Assembly (NCBI GenBank): GCA_029216955.1
Contig: JANAVB010023996.1
Coordinates: forward strand, 19,548,700 to 19,612,699
DNA from: Iris pallida
Lineage: Eukaryota; Streptophyta; Magnoliopsida; Asparagales; Iridaceae
DNA: 64,000 bases
Direction: 5' to 3'
The position numbers and the translations under genes are program-made. Shown piece by piece: positions 19,082 to 30,218 of this stretch. Within the stretch, counting starts at the first letter, position 1; the number at the start of each line of letters is the position of its first letter. Below the pieces are notes generated by a model. It was not told where the DNA came from. It saw nothing but the letters and a program-made list of their open reading frames with translations, and did not search any database.

Positions 19082-19725
19082 TTGGTTAGGGAAGATTATT
19101 TTTGTTTCTTCCTTTGTAGTACACTTATAGCATGTGATAATTAAGACATAAAATTAGAACTGCTACTACTACCTTGAACGGTTGTACTAGGTCGGCTCGA
19201 TACAACATTTTCTTCAAATAAAGTAATTACATAATATAGAACATCTCTAATTTCTATTTTTAAGTTACCTACATCAACATTCATATTGTCATTAAAATCG
19301 TCTAACAATATAAATACGCATATTGATTAATCTTTTGATCAAAAATCAAAGACAAACACTAAAGAAGAGGTATATCACCCAAATATTTTCAAAATTTTGT
19401 TTCCATTTTTGAAACAACATAATCAAAACCAGGAATCGTTCTATATTTAGAAAATTAATGAGGCATGTTAATCATTTCTATTAAAGCTAAAGGACAAGTT
19501 GGATGATAAACTCCAGATAAAATACATGCAGCATTATAAAATAGTTCTAAAAATCATAAATAAAATGAATAATTAACCAATCTTTTTCAGTAACTTGATA
19601 ATCAAAACTTGATTAACATTATAATAATATGTAATAACATCTTTAACTTTAATAGAAGATTTCAACACAAATAAGTATGAGTTCCATCTATGTGGTGCAT
19701 CCCTAACGAATCCCACAAAAATTAT
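19082..19725 (-). pseudogene. H1: hAT transposase, middle part
   Basis: Continues H1 on the minus strand with frameshifts. Recognisable pieces in order: DAPHRWNS at about 19690-19720 (family D-TRWNSTY block), FKDVITYYYN-like residues, a MPHQFSKYRTIPGF-type block, then a FENIPLLF-like block and a Ser-rich linker (GSSSSSNF) before T1. Roughly 640 bases are left; the N-terminal BED finger and the start would lie beyond the C3 insertion. The copia LTR of C3 begins at 19726 inside the same gene. Confidence 0.75.
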
Positions 19726-20496
19726 TGGGAATGAAGCATGGAAATCGTTCACCCAAACCAGAGAGCCCTGCGAAAGAACCGAGCAAAAGCACACAAACCA
19801 AAACACCAAATATAAATCACAAACACAGAGATTTTTACGTGAGAAACCCTTGTGGAAAAAACCACGGGACGATCGGAGTCCAACCGGGAAGAACCTCCAC
19901 TAATGGAATAAAGAGAATACACCCTCTACAAGCTCCTCCCGATCCAACATGGATCACCATAACTCACCGAGATAGAAAATAGATTACAACCAAGAAGATA
20001 GAAGACAACGAGAAATACCCGAAATTGATCTCCTTATCCGAAACGGCCTCCAATCCCTCTTTTTCCTTCCCAAAGTTGCACAAGCACTCTTGCCACCTTT
20101 TCTTTTTTCTTCCTTTTGTGTGTGTTATTGTTCAATTTGCATGCATCAACCTTTTATAAACCCTTGCATGAATATGAGTTACCATATTGGAAATCTATAC
20201 ATAGAAGGCCAATATATATAGAAAAATCTAATATATCAATCATATATTTAATGAAAATCCAATCATAATTGACTTGCCATAAATGGAAGTCCAATTATAT
20301 AGAAAACTCTTACATGAAAGATCCAATCATAAATATATGGTCAAAATAAATATGAAAATCCAATCATATATTTGCTTACCATATATGTTCCAAATAGCTA
20401 ATCGATGCACTCCCCGAGCTTCTTTGGCACATGGATGGCGCTCGTCGCACTCTGGGGTATTCTTCAGATAGGTTGGGAACCCCACCCATTCTAACA
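19726..20496 (-). repeat. C3 3' LTR (771 bp)
   Basis: Minus strand starts TGTTAGAATGGGTGGGG at 20496 and ends TTCATTCCCA at 19726 (TG...CA). A polypurine tract (GAAGGAGAAGATT on the minus strand) abuts it at 20497-20512. Minus-strand TATA box TTTATAAAAGG at 20150-20160. No gene within; open stretches at 19725-19982 and 20283-20471 are LTR. Confidence 0.85.
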
Positions 20497-20512
20497 AATC
20501 TTCTCCTTCACA
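20497..20512 (-). other. C3 polypurine tract
   Basis: Purine-rich on the minus strand, immediately upstream of the 3' LTR; plus-strand DNA primer site during reverse transcription. The RNase H stop codon lies at its edge. Confidence 0.75.
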
Positions 20513-20513
20513 A

Positions 20514-20786
20514 CTAGATGAAGGAACTCGTCATTCCAACGATCCGCCTGTAGTAATCAAACTTCTCCCTTGGTAGAACCTTCGTGAGATTGTCCACTCC
20601 ATTGTCATCAGTATGGACCTTCTCAAGCGTCGCATCTTTCTTCTCAACCACATCCAATATCCAATGATACCGAGGCTCAATGTACTTAGACCGACTATGA
20701 AATGTCTGGTTCTTCATAAGGTGAATGGCACTCTGGCTATTACAAAGCAAAGTATACTTCTCTTGCTTTAGTCCTACTTCATGCAA
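20514..20786 (-). CDS. C3 RNase H C-terminus (copia)
   Basis: 90 codons with the end of the copia RNase H domain: LLCNSQSAIHLMKNQTFHSR (D of the usual CDNQSAI block is S here), then the KYIEPRYHWILD block (usual KHIDVRYHFIRD) and DNLTKVLPREKF (usual ADMLTKPLP). Ends the polyprotein next to the polypurine tract. The replaced Asp is a catalytic-site change. Confidence 0.82.
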   Translation of the reverse strand: MHEVGLKQEKYTLLCNSQSAIHLMKNQTFHSRSKYIEPRYHWILDVVEKKDATLEKVHTDDNGVDNLTKVLPREKFDYYRRIVGMTSSFI

Positions 20787-20877
20787 TAATTTTCATCCAC
20801 AGTAACTCCTTGCAAGACTCTGTTGCCGCAATGTATTCTTTCTCTATCGTTGACAAGGCAACATACTTCCTCTATCA

Positions 20878-21699
20878 TCACATAGCCCGAAGTCGATCGC
20901 TTCGTGTCTGCATCTCTAGCCATATTAGCGTCGGTATACCCAACCAGCTTCGGCTAGTCACCACCAAAAGAAAGTCTCCAATCGATAGTGCCCTGAAGCT
21001 ATCGTAGGATTCACTTGACCGCACTCTAATGTACCCTTCCAGGATTAGAAAATATCTGTTACTATGCCAACTGCGTGAGCAATGTCTGGCCTTGTACACA
21101 CCATTAGCACATATGAGACTCCCCACAGCTGAAGCATATGGAACCCACCCCATATCTTCCTTCTCATCCTTAGTAGATGGACACTGCTCCTCAGTACATT
21201 TAAAGTAAGCCGCAAGAGGGTTACTCACTTTCTTCGACCCATCCATCTCGAAATACTGAAGTACCCAATGAATGTACTTCTTTTGGGACAGTTGTATCAT
21301 CTTGGATTCTCTTTCTCAGTTGATCTCCATCCCAAGTATAGTTTTTTGTGCCCAAATCCTTCATAGAAGGCCCCACCCAGTTGGCGCTTCAACTCTGCTA
21401 TCCTAGTGGCATTCCGACCTACCAGTAGCATATCATCAACATAAAGCAGTAATGATAAAATCATCCTCAGAAAAGAATCTAACGAATACACAGTGATCCG
21501 ACGTCGTTCGTGCATAACCATGCTCCCCCATAAATGATTCGAACTTCCTGTACCACTGCCTCAGAGCCTGCTTCAGACCATACAAGCTCTTTCTCAACCG
21601 ACAGACCAAGTGTGACTTGTCCTTCTCACAGAATCCCTCTAGCTGCTCTATGTACAACTCCTCAAGATCATCGTGGAGGAATACCATCTTTACGTCCAT
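20878..21699 (-). pseudogene. C3 reverse transcriptase (copia), frameshifted
   Basis: Three overlapping minus-strand frames together cover the RT domain: 21436-21699 (MDVKMVFLHDDLEELYIEQ; SLYGLKQALRQWYRKF), 21297-21521 with the catalytic LLLYVDDMLLVG box intact, and 20878-21300 (the block VPYASAVGSLICAN). At least two frameshifts, near 21440 and 21300, separate them; a further shift separates RNase H. Confidence 0.82.
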
Positions 21700-21975
21700 C
21701 TGTTGACCTCCAAGTCGAAACTGGCTGTCAATGCTAGCACCACCTGAATAAACGACTGTTTGACGACTTACGAAATGTTATCATCATAATCTATGCCCTT
21801 CTGTCGACCGTAGCCTTTAATTATCAGCCTCGCTTTGTATCATGGGCATATCATCTGTCTCCTTCACTCTGAACACCCATCAATTTCTACAAGTCTTCTT
21901 GTACTTTGGCAACCATACCTGATCATAAGTAGAGTTAACCTGTAAGGAACTCATCTCCTCCTACATAGCCTCCAT

Positions 21976-22335
21976 TCACTTCTGCCTATATTCGTCCATA
22001 GCCTCTATAAAATTTTCAGGCTCTCCTCCGTCAGTCAGTAGCATATATTGACCCGGTGAGTATCTCGTAGATGGTTGACACTTTCTATCGCTCCTTCTTA
22101 ACGGAACCACTGGTGTTGGCTGTATATCAACATCCTCCTTCCCTTCAAGAACTACATTCCCGGCATGCTCATCCTCCTGAGGGTTACCTTGACCACCATC
22201 AGCAGGCTGATGATCAAGGTTGGGAGAAACTCTATGTACTTGCTCCCCCATAAATGGATCCTCTGCGATATCCTTTGAAAACTTTTCGAAGTGAAATAAC
22301 TCTAACTCAGGCAATTCCTCAGCCTCAGAAGACAT
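21976..22335 (-). CDS. C3 integrase-RT connector and RT N-terminus
   Basis: 119 codons. Contains the typical copia connector: acidic variable region, then a RRSDRKCQPSTRYSP block (family RRSTR--PP-RYSP), then LLTDGGEPENFIEAMD, which precedes RT. In a different frame from the RT blocks. Confidence 0.78.
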   Translation of the reverse strand: MSSEAEELPELELFHFEKFSKDIAEDPFMGEQVHRVSPNLDHQPADGGQGNPQEDEHAGNVVLEGKEDVDIQPTPVVPLRRSDRKCQPSTRYSPGQYMLLTDGGEPENFIEAMDEYRQK

Positions 22336-22605
22336 CTCAGAATCCTAGATGTTAGTTATGGTCTGATCCTCGATGAATACCACATCCTGCTTCCGCAGTG
22401 CTTTCTTTCCACGGGGTAGTAGAGTCTATAGACAAACTCATCCCTACCATAGCCAACAAAGATGCACCGCCTCGTCTTTGGCTCAAGTTTGGATATCTCG
22501 TCCTTTAGTACATGCACAAATGCCTTAAAACCAAATACTCGCAGGTGATTGTATGACGGCTCTTTGTCGTACCATACTTGTCAGGCGCATTACCCTACAA
22601 AGGAG

Positions 22606-22950
22606 CTAAGCAAATGTATAAAGTGTCTCACCCAAATAGCTGCCCGACAAGTTTGTTTCTGACAGAAAACACTGTACCCTCTCCATCTGTATCATGTTCA
22701 TGCGCTCTGCTACACCGTTGAGCTGCGGTGTCTTTGTTGGAGTCTTCTGGTGTTGTATCCTTTGCTCTCTGCAATAAAAATCAAAGGGGCCAATGTACTC
22801 GTCGCCATTGTTGGACCGAACACACAGTAGCTTCTTACTCGTCTTCCCTTCAACAGAGGCCTGAAACTCTTTGAAAGTAGACAGCACTTGATCCTTGGTC
22901 TTTAAGGCATAGACCCAAACGTTCCTGGAACAATCATCAAAAAATGTCAC
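22606..22950 (-). CDS. C3 integrase core (copia), second Asp lost
   Basis: 114 codons of the rve domain. FFDDCSRNVWVYALK and the Glu block LNGVAERMN are present, but the block normally written RSDNGGEY reads RSNNGDEY, so the second acidic residue of the DDE triad is Asn. That alone should abolish strand transfer. Confidence 0.82.
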   Translation of the reverse strand: MTFFDDCSRNVWVYALKTKDQVLSTFKEFQASVEGKTSKKLLCVRSNNGDEYIGPFDFYCREQRIQHQKTPTKTPQLNGVAERMNMIQMERVQCFLSETNLSGSYLGETLYTFA

Positions 22951-23259
22951 AAAACAAGAAGCCCCACCAATGAATTTACCTTTATAGGACCGCAGACATC
23001 CGAATGAATCTACTCAAGCAACGTCGGCTTCCTCAAACTTGGGTGACTTTAGAAAGACACCCTATTTTACTTTTTTGCCAAACAGTGCATGCACCTCTCC
23101 AAATTTTTAGACTTTAGCCCTAGAATCACCTTCATGATCACCAAGTTGCTCATCCCCTTCTCGTTGATATGGTTGAGTCGCCTGTGCCACAACTCGATAT
23201 ACGCATCACTGACTGCGTTCACCTCCTGTGCCCCCGGTGCGCTCCCCTCCTTATCGACA
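22951..23259 (-). pseudogene. C3 GAG-pre-integrase region, cut by G4
   Basis: On the minus strand the block ELWHRRLNHINEKGMSNLV identifies the HHCC region at the integrase N terminus (23130-23200). The sequence upstream (toward 23259) ends abruptly at G4's 3' LTR. Frames toward the integrase core are broken. Confidence 0.72.
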
Positions 23260-23558
23260 CGTCACGATTCGGGAATCGTTTGTCCTCACTTTGATTCACG
23301 CCGAAACATTCATCCTCGCTAAGCCATAATGTCGTACAAGTCTGGAGTTGCACTTGTACAAAGGGTGCTTGTATACATTTTTATAAAAGAGACATTTTGA
23401 GTAAAGTTCGAAGTAAGTTCACAGAGAAGTTAAATAACACAGATATGGTCTAAAATAACCTCTTTATTGATAACTTTGCATAAAAAATAAGGCTCTCAAA
23501 CAACCGAGATAAAATGCCAACTTCGCTTACAACTTACAGAAATATTGAAATGAGATAC
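23260..23558 (-). repeat. G4 3' LTR, inner-end part (left of S1)
   Basis: Matches 55030-55331 of the other LTR. The first base is C rather than T (CGTCACGATTC versus TGTCCCGATTC). Ends with GATAC, S1's target duplication. Confidence 0.82.
23554..23558. repeat. S1 target duplication GATAC, left copy
   Basis: Pairs with GATAC at 48883-48887. The intact site exists once at 55327-55331 in G4's other LTR, which acts as an internal empty-site control. Confidence 0.9.
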
Positions 23559-24875
23559 TGTTACTACCACTTTCTAGAATAAGAGTATTTTGGTAATTTA
23601 TAAGTTTTTTATTTTAATATAATTTAATTAATGTATTGTGTTAGTGTCATTAATTGGTGAAACCTTATAACTACATTGACTAGATGCTAATCATGACCAT
23701 AGAAACTTAGTTAGTAAGATTAGACATGTTAGATAGACTCTAATTTATCTAGAATATCATATAGAGCCTATTAGTTGACTTAGACAATAAGATAATTGGG
23801 CCTTTCCTTGAAAGGGCCTCACATGACAAGTTAGGAGAGGCTTTTAGGCATTGAACCAAAGGAAACCCTAGCCTAAAGTCCTATGGTTGGCCATATGGTC
23901 ACATCGCTCTTGCTATTAATAACCATTCTCCTCTTCTTCCTCCTTCATTAGAAATCCTAACCTTAATTTGTGCTCTTTCCCAAATTGCCTCCATCTCCCA
24001 AATTGAGTCCAAATTCTCTCAAGCCAATTGCAATCTCTTCTCCTTGAAAGAGCAAGCCTCTATTGACTAGTTGGGAGCTTATTGGAGAAATTTGGCCATT
24101 GAAAGTTAATGGAGATCTAGATCTTGGTTTTGTTCCTTAAGAATCTATCTCTCAAGTGGTAAGAATCCTCTAAACCCTCTAATGTTTATTCCTTAATGTA
24201 GATGCATTCATTTAGGGTCCCCATTGCATTAGAAATAATTTGGGTCAATTTTTGATCCATTTGGAGTGCGTATCACAAGAGTATCAGATACCAAATGTTT
24301 GATGAAATGACCCTTAGGACTATCTATACTTAAATTTCAGTTTTAATTTGGTTTTCCTATTGATATATTATGTGTTAGGAATATTGAGTGTTGTCCAATA
24401 AATTTCGATTGATTTGGTGGAGTATTTTGGATATGGGGACTTGAGTGCATGGTGTTGTTCACTGTTTGTTCACTGGTTCTTCAGATGTTCTGTGCAGTCG
24501 AGATATCCACCTAAACCCTGGTTCATGATATCATTTACTACACTTGAGTAGCATTTGTATTGCAATGTCCTGCATAGTTGTAACCATTTATGTGTTGATC
24601 AGTCCATCTCAACTTGTTCCCTGCATTCAATTCAGCTATGCCCATATGTCATAATGCACAAGATGTAGTAATGCCTGCAGGCTTCAAATTCCTCCATTTC
24701 TACTCTAGATCAGTCTAGGAACACCAATGGCCTCACTCATCCATTATTCTGATATGCATTAGAGTGCAGTCCATCTTTTGTGTTCAGTCTATGGATATTG
24801 TTCTATCCATTCTGATGTACGGAGCCCCTACTTATTAGTTCATATCATATTCAGCCTATATATTCATTATCATTC
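23559..24875 (+). repeat. S1 LTR, left part
   Basis: Non-coding LTR sequence. 23801-24875 recurs after the gap at 25837-26913 with small indels (probable assembly copy). Nothing else seen. Confidence 0.75.
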
Positions 24876-27854
24876 ACCAAAATACTGGAGAGCGGGGGAC
24901 AGACACAGCCAGCTACGTATATAGAAGTGTAATCCACTTCGATATACGGTCACGGCTGTTTAGATGTATGAGGGTTTGTCTACAAGTCATCAGTCTCTTA
25001 TGGTCAAGAACAAGCCTAGTGTCTCAATCTCAAGCAAGTAATAATAGTTACAAGATGTTAGACCATCAGATAATAAATAGTAAGGCGACCCATACATTTC
25101 ATATACAGATGATCATGAAGCTAGTCGTACAAAATACGAGGACTAGCAAGAGTTTCAGTCATACATGATCAATCCTAGGATTTGTCAATCATGTTACAGC
25201 CCTTAGGCAGACAAGAATATAAGTATTCAACACGAGCTAACACTTGTTCGGCGGCTAAACGCCTCAAAAGAATAATTTACAATAGAGTGTGAGAGCAAAA
25301 TAAAACCCACTCGTTGCCAGGGTTACGTCTAGTATTCACATATGGCTAGAAGGCTGGAAGATCCTCGAGTGCTGCTCTGAAATCTGGCCATACAAAACTA
25401 GCTGGGTCAGACCCTAGAAAGAGCAAGTGCCACAAGGGAGGCTTCACTTAAGAACTAAAATCAGCATGTCAGAACATAAACAAGAATAATATCAAGAAGA
25501 CATGAATATAAATAAGGCAACAATTGACGAGAGGATGAGGAACTATTTCGGAAGCCAGGTTACAATCCTTAAACCAAATAAAGACCGGGGTTGTAACCCT
25601 TTGCCTGAACAGAACTGGGTCTCTAGCCATTTATTGCTAAGAGTAAAGCGTAAGTAAGCATGTCCTGAGATAGCCATGTACTGGATCTAGACAAGACTAG
25701 ATAGGATTGAACTCCATCCAACATTCACGGCCAAGCAATGAATACGGCTTGATACATCAACCAACTAGGGCTATCACAAGCCTAGTTACTAGAAAGATGC
25801 AATGAGATGTTCCGGCAGTCACANNNNNNNNNNNNNCCTTTCTTGAAAGGGCCTCACATGACAAGTTAGGAAGAGCTTTTAGGCATTGAACCAAAGGAAA
25901 CCCTAGCCTAAAGTCCTATGGTTGGCCATATGGTCACATCGCTCTGCTATTAATAACAACATTCTCCTCTTCTTCCTCCTTCATTAGAAATCCTAACCTT
26001 AATTTGTGCTCTTTCCCAAATTGCCTCCATCTCCCAAATTGAGTCCAAATTCTCTCAAGCCAATTGCAATCTCTTCTCCTTGAAGAGAGCAAGCCTCTAT
26101 TGACTAGTTGGGAGCTTATTGGAGAAATTTGGCCATTGAAAGTTAATGGAGATCTAGATCTTGGTTTTGTTCCTTAAGAATCTATCTCTCAAGTGGTAAG
26201 AATCCTCTAAACCCTCTAATGTTTATTCCTTAATGTAGATGCATTCATTTAGGGTCCCCATTGCATTAGAAATAATTTGGGTCAATTTTTGATCCATTTG
26301 GAGTGCGTATCACAAGAGTATCAGATACATCAAATGTTTGATGAAATGACCCTTAGGACTATCTATACTTAAATTTCAGTTTTAATTTGGTTTTCCTATT
26401 GATAATATTATGTGTTAGGAATATTGAGTGTTGTCCAATAAATTTCGATTGATTTGGTGGAGTATTTTGGATATGGGGACTTGAGTGCATGGTGTTGTTC
26501 ACTGTTTTTCACTGGTTCTTCAGATGTTCTGTGCAGTCGAGATATCCACCTAAACCCTGGTTCATGATATCATTTACTACACTTGAGTAGCATTTGTATT
26601 GCAATGTCCTGCATAGTTGTAACCATTTATGTGTTGATCAGTCCATCTCAACTTGTTCCCTGCATTCAATTCAGCTATGCCCATATGTCATAATGCACAA
26701 GATGTAGTAATGCCTGCAGGCTTCAAATTCCTCCATTTCTACTCTAGATCAGTCTAGGAACACCAATGGCCTCACTCATCCATTATTCTGATATGCATTA
26801 GAGTGCAGTCCATCTTTTGTGTTCAGTCTATGGATATTGTTCTATCCATTCTGATGTACGGAGCCCCTACTTATTAGTTCATATCATATTCAGCCTATAT
26901 ATTCATTATCATTCACCAAAATACTGGAGAGCGGGGACAGACACAGCCAGCTACGTATATAGAAGTGTAATCCACTCGATATACGGTCACGGCTGTTTAG
27001 ATGTATGAGGGTTTGTCTACAAGTCATCAGTCTCTTATGGTCAAGAACAAGCCTAGTGTCTCAATCTCAAGCAAGTAATAATAGTTACAAGATGTTAGAC
27101 CATCAGATAATAAATAGTAAGGCGACCCATACATTTCATATACAGATCATGAAGCTAGTCGTACAAAATACGAGGACTAGCAAGAGTTTCAGTCATACAT
27201 GATCAATCCTAGGATTTGTCAATCATGTTACAGCCCTTAGGCAGACAAGAAATATAAGTATTCAACACGAGCTAACACTTGTTCGGCGGCTAAACGCCTC
27301 AAAAGAATAATTTACAATAGAGTGTGAGAGCAAAATAAAACCCACTCGTTGCCAGGGTTACGTCTAGTATTCACATATGGCTAGAAGGCTGGAAGATCCT
27401 CGAGTGCTGCTCTGAAATCTGGCCATACAAAACTAGCTGGGTCAGACCCTAGAAAAGCAAGTGCCACAAGGGAGGCTTCACTTAAGAACTAAAATCAGCA
27501 TGTCAGAACATAAACAAGAATAATATCAAGAAGACATGATATAAATAAGGCAACAATTGACGAGAGGATGAGGAACTATTTCGGAAGCCAGGTTACAATC
27601 CTTAAACCAAATAAAGACCGGGGTTGTAACCCTTTGCCTGAACAGAACTGGGTCTCTAGCCATTTATTGCTAAGAGTAAAGCGTAAGTAAGCATGTCCTG
27701 AGATAGCCATGTACTGGATCTAGACAAGACTAGATAGGATTGAACTCCATCCAATTCACGGCCAAGCAATGAATACGGCTTGATACATCAACCAACTAGG
27801 GCTATCACAAGCCTAGTTACTAGAAAGATGCAATGAGATGTTCCGGCAGTCACA
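23801..27854. repeat. Two copies of a 2-kb segment around an assembly gap
   Basis: Copy 1, 23801-25823, ends exactly at the Ns; copy 2, 25837-27854, starts exactly after them. Both read S1 left part then the G5 3' LTR. They differ only by scattered short indels. Most likely the overlapping ends of two contigs that were not merged. Confidence 0.9.
25824..25836. other. Assembly gap (13 N)
   Basis: Run of undetermined bases. Confidence 0.99.
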
Positions 27855-28299
27855 AGCCCTGCGGCTATCAAGGTTATCCAGGCGAGGTTCATGTAAGAGT
27901 TATCAAGAACTATTAGGTGACTTAGAGTGTCACACATAACAGTGTGCATATTACTTATTTCAGGAAGTGCACCATATGATAGTGGGCTGGAAATGTGTCT
28001 TACTCGTCGGCAGGCTACAAGTCCATCAGGTGTGGCTGGGATAACGGGATCACTTGTAACTGGAAATATCTCTCTATATGAGCTACTTTGATCAATCTAG
28101 TAATTAACTTAGTCAGATTCAGCATGAATTCCTGACCGTGGTAACCAGGGATACAAGTCCTAGACATGATGCGAGACGAGAATGGTAGCTTATACAAGCA
28201 CATTCAAGAACAATCACCCACGGTGTCAAGACGAGTTATTACTCAGCATGTCAATATAGCCGTCGCAACAACATTCAAGATTACCTGTTAGGTTTACTT

Positions 28300-28520
28300 A
28301 TCAAGATTACTTGTCAAGAGTGCGCGACGGCGGGCCACTATCATGATTACTTATCTTGTCAAGAGTGCGTCACGACGGACCACCATCAAGAATTATCATC
28401 TTAAGTTACTTGTCAAGAGTGCACCACGACGGATCACTATTTAAGAGTTATTCATGTTGTGTTACTTGTTAAGAGTGCACCAGGGCGGGTCACTATCAAG
28501 AGTTATCATGTAAAGCCATA
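28300..28520. repeat. G5 3' LTR: four ~60-bp tandem repeats
   Basis: Diverged units with TTACTTGTCAAGAGTGC, then an ACGRCGG core and CACTATCAAGA. The same block occurs at 44870-45090 in the 5' LTR. Confidence 0.8.
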
Positions 28521-28654
28521 TTGCCATTCCGTGTTCAGGGTTAAATTAAGACAAGTTATGCCCAAGATTCACAACCATCAAATCGGGTAGTCACGAGTTA
28601 GGATGAGTACAAGGTGTAAGCAATTTAAAACATAAAATATAATAATAAAAGAAC

Positions 28655-28872
28655 ATGCAAGGGGCAAGGGCATGGGGGCCAAGGAAGCATGCGGCCAAGG
28701 CATGCGGTCCGCAGGACAAAATGGGACAGGAACTCATGCGACAAAAGACTCATACAGTCCACAGGATGCAGGCAGCCAAGGGCTCATGCGGCCAGACTCA
28801 TACGATCAGCAGGACCAAAGCGGTCCGCAGGGCGCATGCGGCCGAGAACTCATGCGGCCAGACCGCTCATCT
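28655..28872. repeat. G5 3' LTR: GC-rich minisatellite
   Basis: Degenerate tandem array of units built on ACTCATGCGGCCAGACTCAT and GTCCGCAGGGCGCATGCGGC. Corresponding array in the 5' LTR (45245-45580) is about 120 bases longer. Confidence 0.82.
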
Positions 28873-29493
28873 TCTCCATGAATCCGAAAGAGATGGCCAT
28901 GGAGTTCATAATTTCCAAGCTTCGTAAATCCTTCGATTTTAGTCGAAATTTGGACTCCAATACGTCAAAATGGGGTAGAACGAAATTCTCTACAACATGG
29001 AACAACTAGATTTTGAAAACAAGTAAGTTTATATATCAAAACCAAGAAAATCGAAAATGACATAAATTTAGATCTACAAAAAATATCCACCAAATTGAAA
29101 AATCCCAAGTTCTAAAGTGTCATAGAATCATGTAAGAAAGACAATGGCACAAATAGAATTAGGTTCATTCATGAAGCAAGTTGCACTTGTCTAGAGTTTC
29201 TTGGTAGGTAGAAAGCGTTATGAGAAGAAGAAGTAATGGAGAGTAAAGGAAGAGAGAGAAAGTAGTAGGAGGTTTTAAAGAGGGGATGGTTCAAAATGTT
29301 GAACCAACCATCAAAATAAACCAAACCAAGCCATCCATAACAAGTCAAGTTGGACCAAACGGACTCAAGGTCAACCCTAGTCAAGATACATCAAGGCAAG
29401 CCATAAAGAAATACGGAAATATAGTAAATAAAATACGGGTCGAAATTCGTATACGTACACTGGAAATACGTATGACGAAAAACGGAAGTGACA

Positions 29494-29507
29494 ACTCTAT
29501 CCTCCGT
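29494..29507 (-). other. G5 polypurine tract
   Basis: Minus strand ACGGAGGATAGAGT directly before the LTR start TGTCAC. About 20 bases upstream is the conserved chromovirus word AAGGATGAAATTC (family form TTCGAGGACGAAATT). Confidence 0.75.
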
Positions 29508-29659
29508 AAAAGAATTTCATCCTTGGAATTTAATCAAGAGGCTAGAGATGGCGGCAAGCTATACTAAAGCACAAGCCATCTACGACTAGCAACCAATCAA
29601 GCAATCTTTCATACAAGCAAGGAATTTAAAAGCATAAGGCATAAGGAAGACAATACACC

Positions 29660-29848
29660 TTATGAGTCAAACAGGTGTGTATATCGCGAGCGGATATCAT
29701 CCTCACGCTCCCACGTTGACTCACCTAAAGAGTGGTGACCCCAAGCAACACAGACTAAACTAATAGTCCTTTTCTTGAGTACCTTCTCTCTTCCGTCCAA
29801 TATGGATACGGACCTTTCCTCATACGAAAGGTTAGTTCCAACAACCAA
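29660..29848 (-). CDS. G5 chromodomain
   Basis: The C-terminal targeting domain of the chromovirus integrase, thought to guide insertion to marked chromatin. In this frame VLKKRTISLVCVAWGHHSL leads to GESTWEREDDIRSRYTHLF, matching the family pattern LR-K-I--VKV-W--H---EATWE-E--M---YP-LF. Frameshifted relative to the integrase piece upstream at about 29800. Confidence 0.82.
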   Translation of the reverse strand: MVVGTNLSYEERSVSILDGREKVLKKRTISLVCVAWGHHSLGESTWEREDDIRSRYTHLFDS

Positions 29849-30218
29849 TTCCGAATAAGGACATGGCTCGGATCCGGAATATACCGTCGCAATTGGAATA
29901 TATGAAACACGCCGTGTACCTCACGTAACGACGGTGGAAGAACGAGACGATAGGACACATCACCTACTCTCTCGATAATGTCAAACGGCTCTATATACCT
30001 AGGACTAAGCTTTCCCCGTACGCCGAATCGAATGACGCCACTAGGCGAGATCCTAAGGAACACGTGGTCACCGACTGAAAACTCAAGGGGACGTAGATGA
30101 GAATCGGCCCAATGACGCTGGCGATCTTGGGCAACTCGAAGATGATCTCTGACTTGTCTGACCACCTCGATTGTCTGCGTAATCATCTCTGGACCAAGCA
30201 TCTGCCTCTCACCTATAT
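29755..30218 (-). CDS. G5 integrase C-terminal domain
   Basis: From the L1 junction at 30218: GERQMLGPEMI, then the DNA-binding/GPY-F module (SVGDHVFLRISPSGVIRFG; GKLSPRYIEPFDIIERVG) and YRLVLPPSLREVHGVFHI. The GPF/Y motif appears as YIEPFDI. Joins the core at 39215 once L1 and one TATAT are removed. A frameshift near 29800 sends the tail into a chance sequence. Confidence 0.88.
30214..30218. repeat. L1 target duplication TATAT, left copy
   Basis: Pairs with TATAT at 39215-39219. Removing L1 and one copy restores the integrase reading across the site (LAWDDI then GERQ). Confidence 0.92.

Larger units (their letters stand above)
19726..23259 (-). mobile_element. C3: Ty1/copia retrotransposon, 3' part, in H1
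   Basis: Left to right in plus coordinates: 3' LTR, polypurine tract, RNase H, RT, connector, integrase and part of the GAG-pre-integrase domain, all minus strand. At 23260 it is cut by G4; the rest (gag, 5' LTR) should lie beyond the right window edge. Left flank ATTAT (19721-19725) is the expected target duplication. Many frameshifts. Confidence 0.85.
26914..29493 (-). repeat. G5 3' LTR
   Basis: Aligns by eye with 43504-46214 along its length. Minus strand starts TGTCACTTCCG at 29493. Contains two tandem-repeat blocks (see below). The promoter TATA seen in the 5' LTR (CTTTATAAAC) reads CTTTAAAAC here. Open stretches such as 28655-29009 are repeat artefacts. Confidence 0.85.

Noticed and set aside
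28655..29009. Three overlapping Arg/Gly-rich frames resembling a repeat protein
   Set aside because: All three frames are open because of the GC-rich minisatellite; the same occurs at 45269-45720 and on the opposite strand. No start context or domain.
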